A stretch of DNA of 15,261 nt from CAYXVB01 sp964467785 (GTDB lineage: Bacteria; Bdellovibrionota; UBA1018): assembly GCA_964467785.1 (NCBI GenBank), contig CAYXVB010000084.1, positions 1 to 15,261 on the forward strand. Reading direction: 5' to 3'. Every line of letters starts with the position of its first letter. The first letter of the stretch is position 1. Made by a program: the position numbers and the translations under genes. The notes beneath the pieces are model-generated. The model had not been told where the DNA came from. It saw only the letters and a program-made list of their open reading frames with translations, and made no database searches. Shown piece by piece: positions 1 to 7,460 of the stretch.

Positions 1-2
1 GC

Positions 3-761
3 ATCAATTCCTGCGTCAACACTCAAGGCACTCGAGCGCGCTCCGTCACCTGCAAGGGTAGCGATGGAAAGACCGTTGCCGACAGCAATTGCAAGGGAGC
101 CAAGCCCGCCACTTCGGAAACTTGCAACAAGGATTGCACAGGATTGAGTCAGCCCGCGACCACTATGGCTTGCAATAAGCAGGCGTGTGTCGCGCCGACT
201 TGTTCGATCACGGCGCAAAACGGGACTTTGAATGGAGACGGGTCGGTTGCTCAATCTGGCCGACTTAACTGGCGGATCACCAATGCTCAAAGCGCCGATT
301 ACAGGTGCACACAGGGATCCTATGTCGAGAACAAAACCCTCGCTAACTCCGAGCTAATCTCCGGCAAGAGCTTCGATCAGTCAGTCTCGTGTCAGGTGAC
401 GAGAATACTTGCACTTGATGGTAGACGGTTGGCGCCCCCCTTCTGTGGCGCAACGGTGGTAATGAAGAAGCTGCCGCCGACTTGCTCGGTGACCGCGACG
501 GACGGGCAAGTAAAAGCCAACGGGCTCGTGATCAAGCAGGCGACACTCACCTGGAAAATCTCGAACGCGACTACTGCGAGCTATCGATGCCAGTTGGGGA
601 CCTACGTCGAAAATGGTCAATTGACCGGCTCCCAGCTTTCGACCTCGAAAGCCTACAGCCAGGCCATCACCTGCACGATCAGCAAAGCCGGGCAATTTGA
701 CGGCAGCTCGACGAATTTCTCAGCGTGCTCGGCGACGGCAAGAATGATCCAGGTGCCTTGA
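3..761 (+). CDS. C-terminal part of a secreted repeat protein with TSP1-like and Ig-like repeats (5' truncated)
   Basis: The frame is open from the window edge with no stop, so this is the end of a larger protein; the TTG at 144 is not a convincing start because clear domain sequence precedes it. The first ~40 residues look like the end of a thrombospondin type-1 repeat: RSVTCKGSDGKTVADSNC followed by KPATSETCNKDC. A second copy of only the tail follows (QPATTMACNKQAC). Then come two tandem 94-residue repeats, each with four cysteines at matching positions and the shared elements PTCS, L-x-W-[RK]-I, A-x-YRC, G-x-YVEN and a late DG. The even cysteine spacing and lack of membrane segments suggest an exported, disulphide-bonded protein. 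Similar repeats occur in predatory Bdellovibrio-type surface proteins; adhesion is a guess. It converges on the M14 gene with an 11-bp gap. Confidence 0.8.
   Translation: MNSCVNTQGTRARSVTCKGSDGKTVADSNCKGAKPATSETCNKDCTGLSQPATTMACNKQACVAPTCSITAQNGTLNGDGSVAQSGRLNWRITNAQSADYRCTQGSYVENKTLANSELISGKSFDQSVSCQVTRILALDGRRLAPPFCGATVVMKKLPPTCSVTATDGQVKANGLVIKQATLTWKISNATTASYRCQLGTYVENGQLTGSQLSTSKAYSQAITCTISKAGQFDGSSTNFSACSATARMIQVP
195..476 (+). repeat. Ig-like coding repeat, copy A (94 codons)
   Basis: This is the first of two adjacent in-frame repeats of identical length. By eye about 36 of 94 residues match copy B, including all four cysteines (repeat positions 3, 38, 66 and 84), the W at 26 and the G-x-YVEN motif at 41-46. 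Divergence is high, so the duplication is old. Confidence 0.8.
477..758 (+). repeat. Ig-like coding repeat, copy B (94 codons)
   Basis: The second in-frame copy abuts copy A without a linker and runs to the last residue before the stop. Cysteines align with copy A; the least conserved part is the loop around repeat positions 67-82. Confidence 0.8.
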
Positions 762-772
762 TCAGGACGACA

Positions 773-1834
773 TCAGGTCGAATCGCGGCTCGCGGGCAGC
801 CCCCGTCCCGCGCTCGCGGCCGGAACGACAAAGCGGATCATCGTATGAATGCCCTGGCTGAATGTGCGCCAGTACTTCTCGGCCGCGGCCGGGTTGGCGC
901 TCGGCAGCTCGAGCGTCAAAGTCGGAATCCCCAGCTCCCGGCCCGCGTAATTGCCCAATGAGCCCGGATAGAAGCCACCCGAGACGGCCTTGAGCCGATT
1001 GCGAAGCTGGACGCACTTTTGGATATAGTCCTTGGGGAACTGTGCGAGCGAAAGCGACGTCGGTCCATCGTAGTCGAGGAAATTGAGCGGCGAGTGGACT
1101 GACAATACCTTTTGAGGCTGGACACGCTTGAGAAGCTCGACTTGATACAGAGTCTCGGGCTCAGAGGCGGGAACACTGCCCGGAAACCGCCGAGGATCTG
1201 AAAGATAGCGTTTTTTCCAGGCAGGAAGCGCCTTCTGACGCCAATCACTCGTGTCAAAGTTGCGGTTGACGTCCACACCGCGCGAGTTGACCCGCGTCCG
1301 AGGACGACCAAAGAATCCGTCCGGATTCACCAGCGGCGCCACGACCACGCGGCTGTCCTTGAGCTCTTCAGGGTGCTCCAACAGCCAGCGCACCAGCTTG
1401 AAACCCACGTACACCGGGGTGATTTCGTCTCCATGGACGGCCGAAATGATCAAAGTAGTGTTGATCGCGTCCCGCGGACCAAACTCCCCATAGATCAGCG
1501 GGCGACCCTTGACGGAGTGCGCTCCGACTTTCCAATCGATTCCCTGGCAGGGATCCAGGCTCCACTTCATCGTCTTGATCTCGCTGGCGAGCTCCTTACA
1601 GAGTGCTGCGATCTCTTCCTTGGCGGAAGCGGTTTGCTCAAAGAGGTCCGCTGCTTCGTTCACCCGCTTCTCAAGTTTCCCCGAACTGGACTGAGACAAA
1701 AGACCGGAAATGCCCGTTTTCGCCGGTTCCGATTGCGTGCAGCCGATACTCGCGGTCAGGAAAGCGCCCAATGCGAGGGCTACTGTGAACGCGACGGGAC
1801 GCGCACCGAAAATACGAATAGGTTCACTCTTCAT
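773..1834 (-). CDS. M14 family zinc carboxypeptidase, MpaA-like, predicted lipoprotein
   Basis: A 353-residue metallopeptidase. Zinc ligands and catalytic residues of M14 are all visible: HGDE (H134, E137), third ligand H247 in SVHSPLNFLDYDG, RGVDVNRNF with the substrate-binding Asn-Arg at 190-191, and catalytic E309 in TLTLELPS. The SVHSPL..DYDGP stretch resembles MpaA, which cleaves gamma-D-Glu-diaminopimelate in murein peptides; the substrate here is inferred. The N-terminus has Lys/Arg, a hydrophobic run and TASIGC (C32), a poor but possible lipobox, so it is probably exported and perhaps membrane-anchored. I start at the ATG at 1834 because it gives a clean signal peptide; a GTG at 1897 would put 21 extra residues before it. 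The start overlaps the end of the DedA gene by 11 nt, implying translational coupling. No Shine-Dalgarno is seen. Confidence 0.88.
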   Translation of the reverse strand: MKSEPIRIFGARPVAFTVALALGAFLTASIGCTQSEPAKTGISGLLSQSSSGKLEKRVNEAADLFEQTASAKEEIAALCKELASEIKTMKWSLDPCQGIDWKVGAHSVKGRPLIYGEFGPRDAINTTLIISAVHGDEITPVYVGFKLVRWLLEHPEELKDSRVVVAPLVNPDGFFGRPRTRVNSRGVDVNRNFDTSDWRQKALPAWKKRYLSDPRRFPGSVPASEPETLYQVELLKRVQPQKVLSVHSPLNFLDYDGPTSLSLAQFPKDYIQKCVQLRNRLKAVSGGFYPGSLGNYAGRELGIPTLTLELPSANPAAAEKYWRTFSQGIHTMIRFVVPAASAGRGLPASRDST

Positions 1835-2468
1835 CCAGAGGAGCTTGTGCACTTTCACCTTGGGCTGCCTTTCGACGCTTAAGATACCACTTAGCACCGA
1901 AAAAGATCAAAGCCGCGAAGATGACAAAAACGATTCCGTGCTCGATCCGCTGAATAATTCTGACAACGTGATCCAGCTGATCACCGAAGTAGTAAACCGC
2001 ACCTACGATCGCCGGCACGCTGAGAAGCGCTGCCGAGCCGTCATAAAAAAGAAAAACCCGATAGGGAACATGGAGCATGCCTACCGAGAAAAAGATGGGT
2101 GCCCGCAAGCCTGGCATGAAACGGGCCGCGAAGATCAGCCGGTTGCCCCTTGCCGCCAGCTTCTTGCTGACCATGTCGAGGCGCTCTTCAGGCAAGAGCC
2201 GGGCGAAGAACCACTTTTTGGTCAGTTTGCGCCCATAATGGGCGCCCAGCCAGAAGATGAGACTATCGCCGAAAAGCACGCCAAACATGCTGACGGCGAT
2301 CATCGTCCAGATGTCGGTCAGGCCATAGTAAGAGATCAATCCCGCCGCAAAGAGCGTGATGTCCTCCGGGATGGGCAGGCCCAAGCCGCAAGCCAGCAGG
2401 ATCCCGAAGATGATGAAGTACGGGGTCGGTCCATAAAAATTGGCGATGAAGTCAACCAGTTTGTCCAT
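1824..2468 (-). CDS. DedA family integral membrane protein
   Basis: A 214-residue polytopic inner-membrane protein of the DedA/SNARE-associated (VTT) family. Family hallmarks: an amphipathic re-entrant segment LPIPEDITLFAAG (31-43), G-x-HYGRKL around 75-82, and RFMPGLRAPIFFSVG (116-130) with the conserved Arg-Pro-Gly-x-Arg. Hydrophobic stretches lie at about 13-45, 52-75, 125-160 and 168-192, and the tail is charged. DedA proteins are linked to membrane homeostasis, proton-motive force and, in some members, undecaprenyl-phosphate or phospholipid scrambling; which applies here cannot be told. It sits between xerC (63-bp gap) and the M14 peptidase (11-nt overlap) on the same strand. No good ribosome-binding site precedes the ATG. 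Confidence 0.9.
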   Translation of the reverse strand: MDKLVDFIANFYGPTPYFIIFGILLACGLGLPIPEDITLFAAGLISYYGLTDIWTMIAVSMFGVLFGDSLIFWLGAHYGRKLTKKWFFARLLPEERLDMVSKKLAARGNRLIFAARFMPGLRAPIFFSVGMLHVPYRVFLFYDGSAALLSVPAIVGAVYYFGDQLDHVVRIIQRIEHGIVFVIFAALIFFGAKWYLKRRKAAQGESAQAPLDEE

Positions 2469-2531
2469 AATGTGTCAGATCAGTCTCAAGCTGTAACAGA
2501 TCCCCTGCCGAGTGCAATCCAAAGCGGCCCG

Positions 2532-3482
2532 TCATTCATCCAGTTTCTGTAAAGGCCGCTTCTGTAAGGGATGAGCCACCCGATATTCGTCCATAAGAGC
2601 ACCCAAATCCACATGGGTGTAACGCTGCGTCGTGGACAGGCGCGAATGCCCCAGCAGTTCCTGGATTGTTCTCAAATCCGCCCCTGCGGCCAATAGATGC
2701 GTCGCAAAACTGTGTCTCAGGCCGTGCGGCGACAACGTCTTGCTCGAGGCTACTCGCACCAGATGACGCGCCAAGACCCGCGCCACGCTCCTGGCGCTGA
2801 GTCGAGAACCATGGCAGTTGACGAAGACTGGAGCTTCCGCTCCGGCCCCTTCGCCGCGATCCGCCCGATAATTTTCCAGCGCCTGCCGCGCCGGCGGACC
2901 AAACGGCAAGATCCTCTCTTTAGAGCCTTTACCAAGGACCCTCACCCAACCTTCGTCAGACTCTCCAAATTCAATATCCCGCCAGTCCAGGCCTACCGCT
3001 TCGCTCACGCGAAGCCCGCAGCCGTACATCAGCTCGAAAAGCGCGCGATCGCGCCGGCCCAGCACGCGGGTGAGGTCCGGAGCATGGATCAGCTCAAGCA
3101 TCTCCTCGACCTTCAAAAAACGCGGTAGCCTCTTCTTGACCCGGGGGGTGGGAACCAACACCCCGACGTCACGGCCGATCAGCCCACGGGCGCGCAGGTA
3201 CTTGAGAAAGGAGCGGATCGCCGAGAGCCGTCGGCAGATCGAGGTGCGCTCCAGCGCGGTTTGACCATCGCGTCCCTCAGTTAAAGCGGAGAGATAGGCA
3301 CGCAGTACAGCGGGCTCGAGCCCAGTCGAAAGCGCCTCGAGGTCCCGGATCCCGCGAACTGATTCCAGATGGCTCACCCAGTGCTCGAGATCTTGCCGAT
3401 AGGCGCGCACGGTATGCGAGCTCATGTGGCGATGAGCCTCAAGATGCTCAAGAAAAGCCTTCATGGCCTCGCGCACTTGCAT
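2532..3482 (-). CDS. xerC: Tyrosine recombinase XerC
   Basis: A 316-residue site-specific recombinase of the Xer type, which resolves chromosome dimers at dif together with a partner (XerD). The N-terminal SAM-like core-binding domain spans about 1-100 (SSHTVRAYRQDLEHW). The catalytic domain has the full set: R158 (GCGLRVSE), K185 (GKGSKER), H253 and R256 (SPHGLRHSFATHLL), H279 (LLGHS) and the nucleophile Y288 (TTQRYTHV). The XerC rather than XerD call rests on adjacency to trmFO, a common arrangement (trmFO-xerC-hslVU) in other bacteria; hslVU is not here. The ATG at 3482 fits a promoter that would start transcription exactly on it; an internal ATG at 3464 is the alternative. Confidence 0.88.
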   Translation of the reverse strand: MQVREAMKAFLEHLEAHRHMSSHTVRAYRQDLEHWVSHLESVRGIRDLEALSTGLEPAVLRAYLSALTEGRDGQTALERTSICRRLSAIRSFLKYLRARGLIGRDVGVLVPTPRVKKRLPRFLKVEEMLELIHAPDLTRVLGRRDRALFELMYGCGLRVSEAVGLDWRDIEFGESDEGWVRVLGKGSKERILPFGPPARQALENYRADRGEGAGAEAPVFVNCHGSRLSARSVARVLARHLVRVASSKTLSPHGLRHSFATHLLAAGADLRTIQELLGHSRLSTTQRYTHVDLGALMDEYRVAHPLQKRPLQKLDE

Positions 3483-3488
3483 ATCCTT

Positions 3489-3517
3489 AGATTAATGATA
3501 AAGGTGCGCCATGTCAT
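3489..3517 (-). promoter_or_regulatory. Candidate xerC promoter giving a leaderless transcript
   Basis: Read on the minus strand, ATGACA (3517-3512), a 17-nt spacer, then TAATCT (3494-3489). Seven nucleotides past the -10 is position 3482, the A of the xerC start codon. The -35 matches TTGACA at five of six positions and overlaps the trmFO start codon; the -10 is weaker. Confidence 0.45.
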
Positions 3518-4872
3518 CCCGGCAGAGTTTACCTATCCAGCGCGTACATATCGTGGGAGGCGGCCTGGCGGGCAGCGAGGCAGCCCACTATCTGGCTGAA
3601 CGCGGAATCGAAGTCACGATCCATGAGATGCGTCCGTTGAAAATGACCGAGGCGCATAAGAGCGACCGCTGCGCCGAACTGGTCTGCAGCAACTCCCTCA
3701 AATCACTTTCGCCCGTTTCCGCTCCCGGCATGCTCAAAACTGAGATGTCCCGAGTGGGCTCGCTCATCCTCGATGCGGCTAAACTTGCTCAGGTCCCCGG
3801 AGGCGAAGCCCTAGCGGTCGATCGTGAGGTCTTTTCCGAGCACATCACCCGGACCCTCCGCGCTCATCCGCGCATCCGCTTTGAATCAGGCGAGGTCACC
3901 CGGCCGTTCTCCGATTCCGGCGACGAGATCACTCTTCTCGCCACAGGTCCTCTCACCTCCGACGGCCTCTCCGCCTGGCTCGCCAAGGCCACCGGCGACG
4001 AAGATCTCTATTTTTACGACGCCATCGCCCCGATTATCGACAGCGCGACGATCGACATGGACCGCGCCTTCCTGGCCAATCGCTACGACAAGGGCGAAGA
4101 ACAGGCCTACCTCAACTGCCCGATGAACGAGCAGGAGTACAACGCTTTCATCGATGCTCTGATCGCGGCCGAAAAAGTGCCCCCCAAGGCCTTCGAAAAG
4201 GAAAAATTCTTTGCTGGATGCCAGCCGATCGAGGCGATCTGCGCGGGCGGGCGGGACTCCCTCCGCTTCGGTCCGATGAAGCCCGTCGGCCTCGACGATC
4301 CCCGCACGGGGCGCCGTCCATGGGCGGTCGTGCAGCTGCGGCCCGAGAACCGCGCGCGCACGGCCTACAACATGGTGGGCTTCCAAACCAAGCTTAAGTA
4401 TGGCGAGCAGTCGCGCGTGTTCCGCATGATCCCCGCGCTGCATCGAGCGGAGTTTTTGCGCCTAGGTTCGATTCACCGCAACACCTACGTCTGCGGTCCC
4501 CGCGTCCTGCGGCCGGATCTCTCGCTCAAGGGTCATCCGCGCGTCTACGTCGCCGGGCAGCTCACTGGCGTAGAGGGTTACCTCGAGTCCGCCGCCTGCG
4601 GTTTGCTCGCCGCGATCTTTGTCGAGCAGCGCGCCCGGGGACTCGCGCACCAGGCGCCTCCCGCGCACACCGCGCTCGGCTCGCTACTCAAGCACATCGT
4701 GGGCAGCGAGCCCAAGAATTACCAACCTGCCAACATGAGCTTCGCGCTCTTTGATCCCGCCCTCTTTGATGGCGTCACGGCACTCAGGCACCGCGACCAG
4801 ATCCGCGAAGCCATGGCCACACAGGCCAAGGCGACGTTCGACTCCTGGTGGAGCGCCCATGGTCGCGGCTAA
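3511..4872 (+). CDS. trmFO: Folate/FAD-dependent tRNA (uracil-54-C5)-methyltransferase TrmFO
   Basis: A 453-residue flavoprotein that makes ribothymidine at position 54 of the tRNA T-loop using methylenetetrahydrofolate as carbon donor. The N-terminal FAD-binding motif GGGLAGSEAA is at 16-25, followed by the family signature around HEMRPLKMTEAHKS (38-51) and ELVCSNSLKS (56-65). C59 and C237 (FFAGCQPIEA) correspond to the two functional cysteines of Bacillus subtilis TrmFO (C53 and C226). GQLTGVEGYLESAACGLLA near 349-367 is the C-terminal FAD-contact region. Length is normal (435-470). AAGGTG at 3501-3506, four nt from the ATG, supports the start. The next gene overlaps its end by 14 nt. Confidence 0.97.
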   Translation: MSSRQSLPIQRVHIVGGGLAGSEAAHYLAERGIEVTIHEMRPLKMTEAHKSDRCAELVCSNSLKSLSPVSAPGMLKTEMSRVGSLILDAAKLAQVPGGEALAVDREVFSEHITRTLRAHPRIRFESGEVTRPFSDSGDEITLLATGPLTSDGLSAWLAKATGDEDLYFYDAIAPIIDSATIDMDRAFLANRYDKGEEQAYLNCPMNEQEYNAFIDALIAAEKVPPKAFEKEKFFAGCQPIEAICAGGRDSLRFGPMKPVGLDDPRTGRRPWAVVQLRPENRARTAYNMVGFQTKLKYGEQSRVFRMIPALHRAEFLRLGSIHRNTYVCGPRVLRPDLSLKGHPRVYVAGQLTGVEGYLESAACGLLAAIFVEQRARGLAHQAPPAHTALGSLLKHIVGSEPKNYQPANMSFALFDPALFDGVTALRHRDQIREAMATQAKATFDSWWSAHGRG

Positions 4873-5779
4873 AGCCCTTGGTCCGCTGCTGATCGCCGCT
4901 GCTGCTATGCTTTGGGCGACGGACGCCCCGTTCCGCGTCCCCGCCCTGCAGGCGATCGAGCCAACCTGGGTCGTCTTCGCGGAGCATCTCGTCGGCGTGC
5001 TCGTACTGGCCGTCTGGGTGCTCGTCGCGCGTCGAAAAGACATCTTTAAGCTTCGTCCGATCGAGTTTGCGGGCATCGTGTTGATCGGCTCCGGCGGCTC
5101 CGCGCTGGCGTCGCTGCTCTTCACCGCGAGCTTCCGATACGTGAATCCCTCGGTCACGATCCTGCTCCAAAAGCTGCAACCCGTCCTCGTGGTGGCGCTC
5201 GCGCGCCTTTTCCTCAAGGAAAAGCCCAAGGCGGGTTTCTATCGCTGGGCGACGCTCGCGCTTGCCGCGGCGGCGGTCCTGAGCTTTCCGAACCTCGACT
5301 TCGGCGCGTTCAGCGGCGGCTTCGATGTCCACTCCCGCGGCGTCGCCTACGCGCTTGCCGCCGCCGCGCTCTGGGCGGTGACCACGGTCGTCGGCAAAGC
5401 GCTGCTCGGCCGCCTCAGCGCGGGCACGGTCACCTTTTGGCGCTATGTCGCTGGCCTGATGACGCTTGCGATGCTCATCGGTCTGCTCCGCTCGCCCTTT
5501 CCCGAAGGCGCCATTCAAGGAGCCCTCGACAGCGGACATTGGGAACTGGGTCGCGCCCTACTCTACATGAGCCTCGGCCCAGGGCTCCTCGGGATGGTGC
5601 TTTATTATCAGGGGCTTTTCCGCACACCGGCGACCGTGGCCACCTTTGCCGAGCTGGTCTATCCCGTGAGCGCGATCGCCATCAACACGTGGGTCCTGCA
5701 CACCGCGTTAGATCCGATCCAAGCCGCAGCCAGCGCCGCTTTGCTCCTTGCGGTGACGCGCATCTCATTTTTAAAATAA
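4859..5779 (+). CDS. EamA/DMT superfamily transporter
   Basis: A 306-residue protein with about ten hydrophobic segments in two EamA halves, typical of drug/metabolite exporters of the inner membrane. Family-like features are the N-terminal LLIAAAAMLWATDAPFR, the LLQKLQPVLVVALARLFLKE helix at the end of the first half and SLGPGLLGMVLYYQGL in the second. The substrate cannot be read from sequence. The frame is open upstream to 4751, but I start at the ATG at 4859: GGTGGAG five nt upstream is a good ribosome-binding site and the upstream residues are Arg/Pro-rich trmFO shadow. The 14-nt overlap with trmFO implies co-translation, although no functional link to tRNA modification is evident. Confidence 0.9.
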   Translation: MVAAKALGPLLIAAAAMLWATDAPFRVPALQAIEPTWVVFAEHLVGVLVLAVWVLVARRKDIFKLRPIEFAGIVLIGSGGSALASLLFTASFRYVNPSVTILLQKLQPVLVVALARLFLKEKPKAGFYRWATLALAAAAVLSFPNLDFGAFSGGFDVHSRGVAYALAAAALWAVTTVVGKALLGRLSAGTVTFWRYVAGLMTLAMLIGLLRSPFPEGAIQGALDSGHWELGRALLYMSLGPGLLGMVLYYQGLFRTPATVATFAELVYPVSAIAINTWVLHTALDPIQAAASAALLLAVTRISFLK

Positions 5780-5786
5780 TTATTTA

Positions 5787-5802
5787 TGATGCAAAGGCAT
5801 CA
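5787..5802. repeat. Short inverted repeat in AT-rich spacer
   Basis: TGATGC and GCATCA flank a four-base AAAG loop, followed by an ATCAAATCAAATCAT tract. It lies in the unusually AT-rich gap 5780-5866 upstream of the small secreted protein. It could be a weak terminator for the transporter or an operator; there is no T-run directly after it. Confidence 0.35.
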
Positions 5803-5866
5803 AATCAAATCATTATTCTTTCTACTTTCCATCCGCTAGCCTGGGGTCAAGAAGGAACACGCAATC

Positions 5867-6292
5867 ATGAAAAACATTCTGACTCAGTCCCTGATGATCG
5901 CTCTCTCCCTGGCCTCTCTTCCCGCTTATGCGCTTTATGGCCGACCCACCCCGGTACTCACCTGCGCCTCTGAAACCGCCTCGCGCCGCGGCGGATTCAG
6001 CGTCACCATCTTCGAAAACGGCGCGGAACATTTCGCCGAGCTGAATTGGACAGACGCTTCCGACAAGCGCCAGCTCCTCAGCACTCCCGTCTCGGTGTCG
6101 ATGTACCGCTGCCAGCCCAGCGCCCGTTGCCTGAATAGCCCGACCTTTTACAACTCCGAGGATCTCAACCTGACCGTGCAACCGCCAAACAGCATGGATG
6201 GCAACTTCCAGCGCGGTGAACTGGTCGCCGAAGTGAACGGCCAGCGCATCGTCGAGCAGGTCCGCTGCATCCGCCCGATGCACATCATGTAA
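5867..6292 (+). CDS. Small secreted protein with four cysteines, unrecognised
   Basis: A 141-residue protein with a clear Sec signal peptide: a Lys near the N-terminus, hydrophobic core IALSLASL and a probable cleavage after AYA (residue 22). The mature part has four cysteines (C33, C82, C88, C134), consistent with two disulphides, and no membrane segment. Its alternating polar and hydrophobic pattern suggests a small beta-rich periplasmic or extracellular protein. I do not recognise a family. AAGGA about 12 nt upstream is a distant ribosome-binding site. It stands alone between an AT-rich spacer and a strong hairpin and so is probably monocistronic. Confidence 0.75.
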   Translation: MKNILTQSLMIALSLASLPAYALYGRPTPVLTCASETASRRGGFSVTIFENGAEHFAELNWTDASDKRQLLSTPVSVSMYRCQPSARCLNSPTFYNSEDLNLTVQPPNSMDGNFQRGELVAEVNGQRIVEQVRCIRPMHIM

Positions 6293-6306
6293 TTCAACCA
6301 AGTAGA

Positions 6307-6351
6307 ATAAGAAGAAAGCTTCGGGTTGCTCATCGGAAGCTTTCTTCTTAT
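6307..6351 (+). terminator. Perfect 16-bp hairpin, probable terminator
   Basis: Arms 6307-6322 and 6336-6351 are perfectly complementary around a 13-nt loop. The 3' arm is T-rich (TTTCTTCTTAT) and the 5' arm A-rich, so it could act as a terminator in either direction. It follows the small secreted gene by 14 nt and ends ten nt before the LysR start codon. Confidence 0.75.
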
Positions 6352-6354
6352 CCT
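6326..6354 (+). promoter_or_regulatory. Candidate lysR promoter inside the hairpin, leaderless geometry
   Basis: TTGCTC (6326-6331, in the hairpin loop), 17-nt spacer, TATCCT (6349-6354). The predicted start is about 6361, one base before the ATG. The hexamers are partial matches only; the call is supported by the same geometry at three other genes in the window. Confidence 0.35.
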
Positions 6355-6361
6355 GCCGACC

Positions 6362-7312
6362 ATGACCGCCTCCCCTCCCTTACGCCTCATCGACCAGATC
6401 AATCTCAATCAGCTTCGCGTCTTCCAATTCGTCTACGAACAAGCCAGCATCACCGAAGCCGCCAAGGCGCTCCATCTCACGCAGCCCGGCGTAAGCCAGC
6501 ACATCCGCTCTCTGGAGGATTCGCTGGGCATCCCCCTCTTCGACCGCATTGGCCGCAAAGTAGTCCCCACTGCCGGCGCGCATGAGCTCTTCCGCCACAC
6601 CCGCTCAGGCCTCAACACAATCGAATCCGCCCTCGAGGCCATCCGTCCGGGGGCCAAGCTTCTTGCCGGGACAGTAAGGATCGGCATCCCAAACGAGTTT
6701 GGCAACAACGTCATACTTCCGGTCCTCTCGGGGCTTTGCCGCAAACACCCGCTGCTGCGTTTTGATCTCCGTCTCGGCCTCGCGCCCGAGCTCACGCCGC
6801 TGCTCGAGGCCGGCACCCTGGACTTCGCACTTGTCGACGATTTCCGCATGGGACCATCCATCATCACGGAAAAAATTTACGACGAAGTGCTGGAGCTTTG
6901 CGCGCAAGAGAGCTGGCTCAAGCGCTTTGGACCGGTCAAGGCAACGGCCTCCTACTTCGAGTCGCTCGAGTACGTCGACTTCGAGGAAAACGAGCCGGTG
7001 CTTCGGATGTGGTTTAAGCACCATTTCGGCACCGCGCGACTGGACCTCAACGTGCGGACCACGGTGATGGATGTCCAGTCAGTGGCGCGTCTCATCCTTT
7101 CGGGCGTCGGCGCCGGAGTGCTTCCCGGCCACCTGTCGACCAAGCTGGTGCAAGAAGGCACGAAACTTTACCGCTTCAAAGGTCGAAGCGCCCCCCTCAA
7201 AAACAGCATTAGCCTGGCCTCGCTCCGTGGACGAAGTCACTCCCACGCCACCCTGGAGGCCATGTCCGCGATCCGTACGGCGATTCGGGACCCACGGGTG
7301 TCCAAGAATTAG
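6362..7312 (+). CDS. LysR-type transcriptional regulator
   Basis: A 316-residue regulator. The N-terminal winged helix-turn-helix lies at about 16-75 (LNQLRVFQFVYEQASITEAA, then LTQPGVSQHIRSLEDSLG and LFDRIGRKVVPT). The remainder fits the periplasmic-binding-protein-like effector domain (PF03466), including GTVRIGIPNEFG at its start. The effector and targets are unknown. A TTG at 6326 in the same frame lies in the hairpin loop and is rejected; the ATG at 6362 gives the usual short N-terminus. No Shine-Dalgarno precedes it. The downstream beta-barrel gene is on the same strand but 228 bp away with its own promoter, so regulation of that gene is possible but unproven. Confidence 0.92.
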   Translation: MTASPPLRLIDQINLNQLRVFQFVYEQASITEAAKALHLTQPGVSQHIRSLEDSLGIPLFDRIGRKVVPTAGAHELFRHTRSGLNTIESALEAIRPGAKLLAGTVRIGIPNEFGNNVILPVLSGLCRKHPLLRFDLRLGLAPELTPLLEAGTLDFALVDDFRMGPSIITEKIYDEVLELCAQESWLKRFGPVKATASYFESLEYVDFEENEPVLRMWFKHHFGTARLDLNVRTTVMDVQSVARLILSGVGAGVLPGHLSTKLVQEGTKLYRFKGRSAPLKNSISLASLRGRSHSHATLEAMSAIRTAIRDPRVSKN

Positions 7313-7428
7313 ACACTCCGGGTTGACCTGACTGAAAGTTTTACAGGGCCAAATTGGCACTTGTCGGGAGAGTTTGTTCCATTCGCTCGTTCTCATTGAC
7401 ATTTAAATCCCGGACAGGGAAAAAAATG

Positions 7429-7446
7429 CTGGCAAGGCGTTTGCTA
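7429..7446 (+). promoter_or_regulatory. Sigma-54 (RpoN) -24/-12 promoter
   Basis: CTGGCAAGGCGTTTGCTA fits the TGGCAC-N5-TTGCW consensus with a single mismatch at the last base of the -24 box. The invariant GG (7431-7432) and GC (7443-7444) are separated by exactly ten nt. Transcription would begin near 7456, giving a leader of about 85 nt. An A-tract lies just upstream, and 7313-7428 offers room for an activator to bind, although I see no strong operator there. Confidence 0.7.
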
Positions 7447-7460
7447 TGAGGGGCCTGCAC

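Noticed and set aside
1710..2552. 280-codon plus-strand frame opposite the DedA and M14 genes
   Set aside because: The product is charged and featureless, while the opposite strand encodes a complete DedA family protein.
4784..5539. 251-codon minus-strand frame opposite the transporter
   Set aside because: Arg/Glu-rich antisense product without motifs; the sense strand encodes a full ten-helix transporter.
7361..7416. Imperfect inverted repeat TGTCGGGA ... TCCCGGACA as an activator site
   Set aside because: It needs a one-base bulge and the arms are about 40 nt apart; too weak to call an operator.
7396..7424. TTGACA at 7396-7401 as a -35 for a housekeeping promoter of the beta-barrel gene
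   Set aside because: The hexamer 17 nt downstream is GAAAAA, not a -10; the sigma-54 element at 7429-7446 is far better.
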